Of a stretch of 64,000 nt of DNA, positions 59,101-64,000 are shown piece after piece. The notes under the pieces were generated by a model. The model ran no database searches and was not told the origin of the DNA. It worked only from the letters and a program-made list of their open reading frames with translations. Positions within the stretch are counted from its first letter, which is position 1; each line of letters starts with the position of its first letter. The translations under genes were made by a program, and so were the position numbers. Origin of the DNA: Pocillopora verrucosa (Eukaryota; Cnidaria; Anthozoa; Scleractinia; Pocilloporidae); the NCBI RefSeq assembly GCF_036669915.1, contig NC_089321.1:11201414-11265413 (forward strand), written 5' to 3'.

Positions 59101-61151
59101 CTTTGTTGGTGGCTTCAAGAAAGACCACTCAAAGTAATATTCTTTTATGATGCTTTTATGCAGATCTACCGTACTCTGGATAAAGGAAAAACCATGCACC
59201 CCGGTGACGAAGAAGAACAGGAAGCCAACGAAATGAAACCGGACTCAAAATTGAAAGAGAAAAAGGTTAGGCCTATTTTATGGTATCCTCGTCTCGAAAC
59301 ACTAGTGGCCGATTTTGAATCTTAAATACTAGTGGCCGAATTTGGATTCAGGATTTTGGACGTTAGTGGCCGATTTTGGAGTTTGGAGGCTAGTGGCCGA
59401 TTTAGGATTTTAGACACTGGTGGCCGATGGATTATGGACGCCAGTGTCCAATTTTGAATTTTAAAAACTAGTGGCCGATTTTGGATTTTGGATATTCACA
59501 CGTGTGATTAGTCAATAAAGCTAAAGCCACCTTATAAACTGGAAAAAAAATGTACAACGTAAATTCGTTCACGAATCGTTTATTTCCGTTTTCTTTCGAC
59601 TCAGTTTGCTATTGTCTGCCTTGCGCAAAATGCAATGGATTTAAGTATAAATCGAACAAGAGGCCGGCCGCTCGTTCGATTTGCTCTCTCACTTATTGCA
59701 CTCAGTAGATATCTACCGGAGAATTACTGCTGTTCACAGCCAATATCGTGTAATTTCCTCTACTTTTCATTGGCTCGTTGTGTTATTTACTTTTGTTTAG
59801 ATTGGCCTTTTTGATAGCTTTGCTTTTGATCTACAACACTTAATCGAAAAGTGCTTTATCGCCCATTACAGTTTTGATAACTAAAGCGATCATTTTTTTT
59901 CTGCTCTTTGTGCAGGTGGGAAGGAAAGTAAGTTCTCAAAGAATGTGGGATGTACTACGAAGGGCTGTTATGTCTGGATCATACAAAGGAGAAATTTTAC
60001 CGTCTGATTCTGCCATGTACTGGGAGTCAATCTTCACACCTGATGTCTCTAGCGCAGCGAGTAGCCCCCTTAAATCACCAGGGTTCACATACTTCTCAGA
60101 CCCAGGCCCCCCCGATGAACCACTTGACGGGAGCAGTGAAGAGGAAGGCGCATCATGGAAAGGAAGGGAGGAAGCTACCATTGATTCACCTGCGGACGAA
60201 TCTGATTTCAATTCATCCGAAAATGAGCAAGAAGTTGACGAGAGACGCAAAGACAGTTCTCAATCCCCTCTGATCGGGCATGTGCAACTCTCCCCAGCTC
60301 CTGAAGAGTACTATCGCATAGTTCCTATTGCACCTTTTACCACCCCTTCTAAGGACAGAAAAGAATCAACTGAACGGTCATATTCCTGGAAACTACCTCA
60401 AACCTACACGTCACGTGATCATGATGTAGTACAGACTCTTTCCCAGGCCTACAAGGAGCCTCGAGTAGTTCCTTTTACCGCCGTTTCTCAATTCGAACCG
60501 GGAGCCCTGCCCGGTAAATCCGTTTCCTTTCAATTTCCTCCGTCTGAAGACGGAAGTGAAGTAAAAGACTGTAACTCTAGGCCTTCTCAGCAGAAAAAAT
60601 CAGGTGATACGAAGAAATTTGCACGTAGTGAGGTGAAAAAAAGTGGGGCACTCCGACGTAGACTGAGATTGTCCCCTAGAAAAGAGCCCGATGGTGAGCC
60701 CGCCGAAAAAATGGTCAGTGCGGTGAGAGGGAAATCTAAGCTTCTACTCACAAAGTCACGGTCCAAGTCTTTCCCGAAGAGTGACAAAATAACTTCCCAG
60801 CGAAAAGAAATAGAACTTTACGAAGATTTATCGATTGAAACAGCTGAGGATGAGCCTCTTGTGGGGGTTTCTTCAAGATTATCAGAAGACGTCACCGAAC
60901 AGCTGGAATTTGAACTCGATCCTTTACCGAGTCGACGAATGAACTTCCCGTCGATCTCAGCCGAAGATTACCGAACTCCGCCGATATCGACATTTAGCGA
61001 TTTTTATTCAATTACCCGATCACAATCGGATCCAAACGTCGATGTTGAACGATTCCGAAGATTAGAGGGATCATCCTCGGAATACCGACGAGTTCGTTCG
61101 ATGTTGGATGTACACGACGATAGAACTTCACGTGATGAAGAAAAAAATTAA
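56195..61151 (+). CDS. Membrane-anchored single-C2 synaptotagmin-like protein with long disordered tail
   Basis: Exons 56195-56446, 57042-57160, 57573-57722, 58457-58652, 59164-59265, 59916-61151 join in one frame to 684 residues. Residues 4-27 form one membrane helix, followed by the basic stop SRRKR. After an acidic linker (STEDEEEDESHSDE) comes one C2 domain, about residues 114-245: LGRLYFALRYD, MLIVRLIRAEDIP, LNLHIFRYDNFSRRTSVGDV, VFLCRNI. Of the five aspartates that bind calcium in synaptotagmin C2A, only about two are in place (AED and RYD), so calcium-independent binding is likely. There is no second C2 domain. The last exon encodes about 411 residues rich in Ser, Pro, Glu and Lys, with basic clusters (RRRLRLSPRK), probably disordered. 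Start: the first ATG after the acceptor at 56191. The exact orthologue is not recognised. Confidence 0.85.
56628..56950 (+). repeat. GACT tetranucleotide microsatellite, ~320 bp
   Basis: Imperfect (GACT)n with variants ggct, gacc and tact that create higher-order units such as ccactgactga. In the intron between coding exons 1 and 2 of the C2 gene. Confidence 0.9.
58051..58257 (+). mobile_element. CCCTTTAACTCCC MITE, subfamily 2, well preserved
   Basis: aaccctttaactcccaagat and tcactcatgggacttaaagggtt are the ends; gtttggagaatttggtattgg is inside. About 207 bp. In the intron before the exon at 58457. Confidence 0.75.
59288..59500 (+). repeat. ~30-bp minisatellite (actagtggccgattttgga)
   Basis: About seven degenerate units, each with (a/g)ctagtggccgattttgga plus ttttggac spacing. 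In the C2-gene intron just after the exon ending at 59265. Confidence 0.8.
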
Positions 61152-62969
61152 ACGGTTGACAGTTACCGCATAAATGAAATTTTTATCAAAGTAATATGGT
61201 GGAGTTACTCTTCAATCTACGCGGGTTTTTGCGATAAAAAAATGCTAGTGCCCGTTGACAAAGAATACTTATTTAAAGTGCAAAGTTATTAGAGTCTTAG
61301 AATTAAGTTCAACGCAACGTTAATTCGCACGAGGCTTCAGAAAAAAGCCTTCATTTTCGGCAGATCTTGAAAGAATAGCCAGGAACTATATTTTTGAAGA
61401 GAGATCGACAAGCAATTTAAAGTAGAATATATTCCATTTTCCAAAACTTTTGTCTTTGCAGTATACAACAGGAAAATGGAACGCACCTAAGAAAGAATCG
61501 ATACGTTCAAAACGGTTTTCTTGATGTGCTTCCTGAAAATAAATATATATATATAAAAATATTTTCACTTTCTGGAATAAATAATTGGAATTTTAAAATT
61601 CAATTTATGCGAGTGAATTTCGCCCGTAGATTACAGATATATAACTTGTGAAATATAACATCATTCATAGGGACAGCAGAGGCTGATTTTTCCAGGATCA
61701 GTGGAGAATGTAAGGTTTTGTTCCTGTCAATAAAAAGCCCCGTAACTCTCTCGATTTCGAGAAAAATTGTTTCATATGGCCTGTAGTAGAACAGACGTAT
61801 AGATGACGTCAGCCTTGATAACAGTTTGTTTCGTCATCATGCCGCGGGTCTGTTCAATAACAAATCACAGAAGACGTCAGAATGCGCTAAGAAAATTAGT
61901 GACACACTCGGCTGCCCCTCGTATGACACGTTTTTTGCTCGTATTGACCATTTTACATCATCTGTGATCAGGGGCGTAGCCAGGATTTTTCAAAGGGGGG
62001 TGGGTGGTTAGTCACATGGTGTCAAACGTAGAGTACTCATACTCACCAGATTGTCATATCGACCTCCAAGTCGTGTTTTACTTAATGTGACAAGAGAAGG
62101 CTTACAAAGGGGAGGGGGGGGGGGGTTATGGGCACTCTAGGACCCCCTTAACTAGGCCCTTGGTGATCCATTGCTATACTATTGAATCTGTTTGGAATCT
62201 GTGGTTTGAACGGTTTTTGTCAAATATTGGAACTGTTCTATCTAATTTTAAAGGATACCGTTCAATTTTGAACGCGATTCCGTCAAATTGCGGATAGTTC
62301 AGTAAGGTTTCGCAATTTCTGTCCATGAGCGGAAAGAATATAAAGGCGCAAATGGCACAACATCTGAACTCAGACAAGACCATCTCACTTCACCTAATTA
62401 TTTACTCGTTTACGTCTTCCTTTATAACATTTATGGCTTGAAAACTAGCAAGTTCGATTGTTTTGACTTAATTTATTTTTTCATACACACCCCCATTTTT
62501 ACACTCTGTGCGTCAATAGAACAACCTCCAATACGGGATGGCTTCATTATTGATTCCAGCTGGCTTTTCTCTGACTGAGATGATGGAGTCAGGCCATGAG
62601 AATCTGTCGTCGCAAACTCGAATAACGATATAAACCAAGCTACCCGCTCAGAGATGTATCACTAACCCGTGGCTACAACCGGTCGAGCGTCACAGAAACA
62701 CACATCCAATGAACAACCTGCTAGAACCACCTCGCGCGTAAAAGCGTAAAATCTTGACCGACCGCTTGAAACTACGTGATTTCGAAGAATTCTATCATCA
62801 TTTTGCTTTTTCAAGGAGTTTTCTTTTTTCAGTCATGGATTCAAATCGACGACTGAATAGTGAACGAGTGTTGTGGTAGAATGCATTGTGTTACACAGGT
62901 TTGTTAAGTGTATAGTTTCGAATGGTTATTTTATAAAAATAGTCCACTAAACCAGTTGATTACGTCTAA
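61152..62969. other. 3' UTR of the C2 gene and repeat-rich right flank
   Basis: Candidate poly(A) signals AATAAA at 61576-61581 and 61729-61734. A gene-free stretch follows. At 61971-62170, ggggcgtagccaggatttttc with a later G run and taggcccttgg looks like a worn transposon fragment. No exon seen. Confidence 0.5.
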
Positions 62970-63416
62970 ATGAATAACTTGTTTGTGACAACAGACAACA
63001 TATTTCATCAACCCCCGCTGGAAATTTTGTCATTTAACTGGATTTACGATTGGAACCCACACTGTACTGCGGAAATACCATCTGAGGAATCGATCAGTTT
63101 TGATTGTCTGTGGGAGTCATTTAATATAATCCTTCAACAGTTCTTTCGATCGAAAAACACAGGCAGAAGCTCTTGCTTTCGCGTTAACGGCCATATGCAT
63201 CTGTAGATGTTGCTATTACCTGGAGGGGATATTGAGCTTAACCCAGGTGATAAATGGAAGCCTATTTGTAGTATCTGTTCGAGGCTCACAAAGTCAAACT
63301 GAGCAGGAATTCAATGCGACGAAAGCAATTCGTGGTTCCATCTAAAGTCTTGCGAAATAACACCTGTAACTCGCGATATTCTGGCTCACTCACTTTTGAC
63401 ATGCGCTTTAGCATAA
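62970..63416 (+). pseudogene. LINE ORF1 remnant with 2A-like motif and decayed PHD finger
   Basis: One frame running from MNNLFVTTDN to about 63416, broken by a TAG at 63204-63206 and a TGA at 63300-63302. Just after the first stop comes LLLPGGDIELNPG (the GDIELNPG part at 63225-63248), which matches the 2A-like consensus DxExNPGP except that the final proline codon is now aspartate. After it, CSICSRL and QCDESNSWFHLKSC resemble the PHD-type finger near the start of ORF1 in CR1/L2-type non-LTR elements, with one cysteine lost. No reverse transcriptase lies in the window. Confidence 0.6.
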
Positions 63417-63681
63417 TTTAACCCCTATTACTAAATTAAATTCAGCGCAGATCATCGCCGAGTGGAAAAGCTAGACATCGTGTATCTCTTCTACTGGGGT
63501 TAACAGTCCTTTTGTCGCTTATAAGCTGGCTGAGGCGTTCAACTCCAAGGAAAAAAGTTTTACTGAATCATGAATATGATGTTCCTATGCGTACACCTGA
63601 AGGTAAGATTTGCTAATCATGAACGGGCAAGACTAAAAAGTTGTTTTTTCCAGACATCCAGGAGGATATCTTTGGAATGTA

Positions 63682-63734
63682 AACATGCTAGGTCGTAGAA
63701 AAAGTTACCAACTTTATTTACGACCTAGCATGTT
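63682..63734. repeat. 16-bp perfect inverted repeat (hairpin)
   Basis: 63682-63697 (aacatgctaggtcgta) and 63719-63734 are exact reverse complements. The loop holds a smaller stem aaagtt/aacttt around acc. Either a small MITE or an RNA hairpin. Confidence 0.7.
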
Positions 63735-63957
63735 CGGAACCTAGAGCATTTTTATGTTTTGCTTCATCGTGTCCAACTGGTGGATTTTTTTAACCTGTAT
63801 CTAAAAAAGCGTGGAAAACTTCATGTTTACTTCTAAAACGGTGAAATAATTGATCTCGCCAAAAAAATTTTTATCTCAACTTAGTATATTTGCAATGTCG
63901 TTTTTGTTTGGTATTAATCAATTTCTAGGCCCTGTTTTTGATTATTTGATTATTTAG

Positions 63958-64000
63958 TGATTCGCTCTGACGAAGGGCTAAAGCTCGAAACGTCAGCTTT
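63958..64000 (+). repeat. Hammerhead-variant core, cut by window edge
   Basis: CTGACGA at 63967-63973, then GGGC TAAA GCTC and GAAACGTC. The same core as 1995-2022 and 31564-31591, with one loop change (TAAC to TAAA) and the stem kept. The rest of the element is beyond the window. Confidence 0.7.

Overview
The window is eukaryotic and most likely from an anthozoan cnidarian, probably a stony coral. It is AT-rich and its genes are split by many short GT-AG introns. Introns and spacers are full of small repeat families that I recognise, from general knowledge, as typical of coral genomes: CCCTTTAACTCCC-type MITEs, tRNA-derived SINE-like units, and a Penelope-type repeat carrying the motif CTGACGA...GAAACGTC. 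Exon structures were worked out by hand from reading frame, splice sites and remembered similarity to animal orthologues. No search was run.

Layout, left to right. (1) 431-10278, plus: the last ~600 codons of CFAP69, a cilia/flagella ARM-repeat protein; its 5' part lies off the left edge. (2) 11433-12227, minus: an intronless 264-codon coiled-coil protein of unknown function. (3) 12929-22662, minus: complete HELQ, a DNA-repair helicase, in 18 exons. (4) 23940-27611, minus: complete METTL6, a tRNA m3C methyltransferase, in 5 exons. (5) 27736-30731, plus: a 5-exon SUMO gene sharing a 124-bp divergent promoter with METTL6. (6) 33103-39854, minus: MSL1, the scaffold of the MSL/MOF histone acetyltransferase complex, in 9 exons. 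(7) 42628-48192, plus: an unrecognised 1639-residue, many-pass membrane protein built on an eight-fold DIPCIL...LWRxP membrane repeat and ending in PPxY motifs. (8) 56195-61151, plus: a membrane-anchored protein with one degenerate synaptotagmin-like C2 domain and a long disordered tail. (9) 62970-63416: a broken LINE ORF1 with a 2A-like motif and a decayed PHD finger.

The genes do not form a pathway. HELQ (replication-fork repair), SUMO (nuclear protein modification) and MSL1 (H4K16 acetylation) are all nuclear housekeeping functions, but their closeness is probably chance. METTL6/SUMO is a true head-to-head pair. MSL1 and the multi-pass protein are also divergent, about 2.7 kb apart.

The least ordinary items are the multi-pass repeat protein, a perfect 51-bp inverted repeat enclosing a hammerhead-ribozyme-like core (31507-31662), inverted transposon copies flanking MSL1 exon 2, a SUMO that pairs a SUMO1-like core with a SUMO2-like chain site, and the 2A-bearing LINE remnant.
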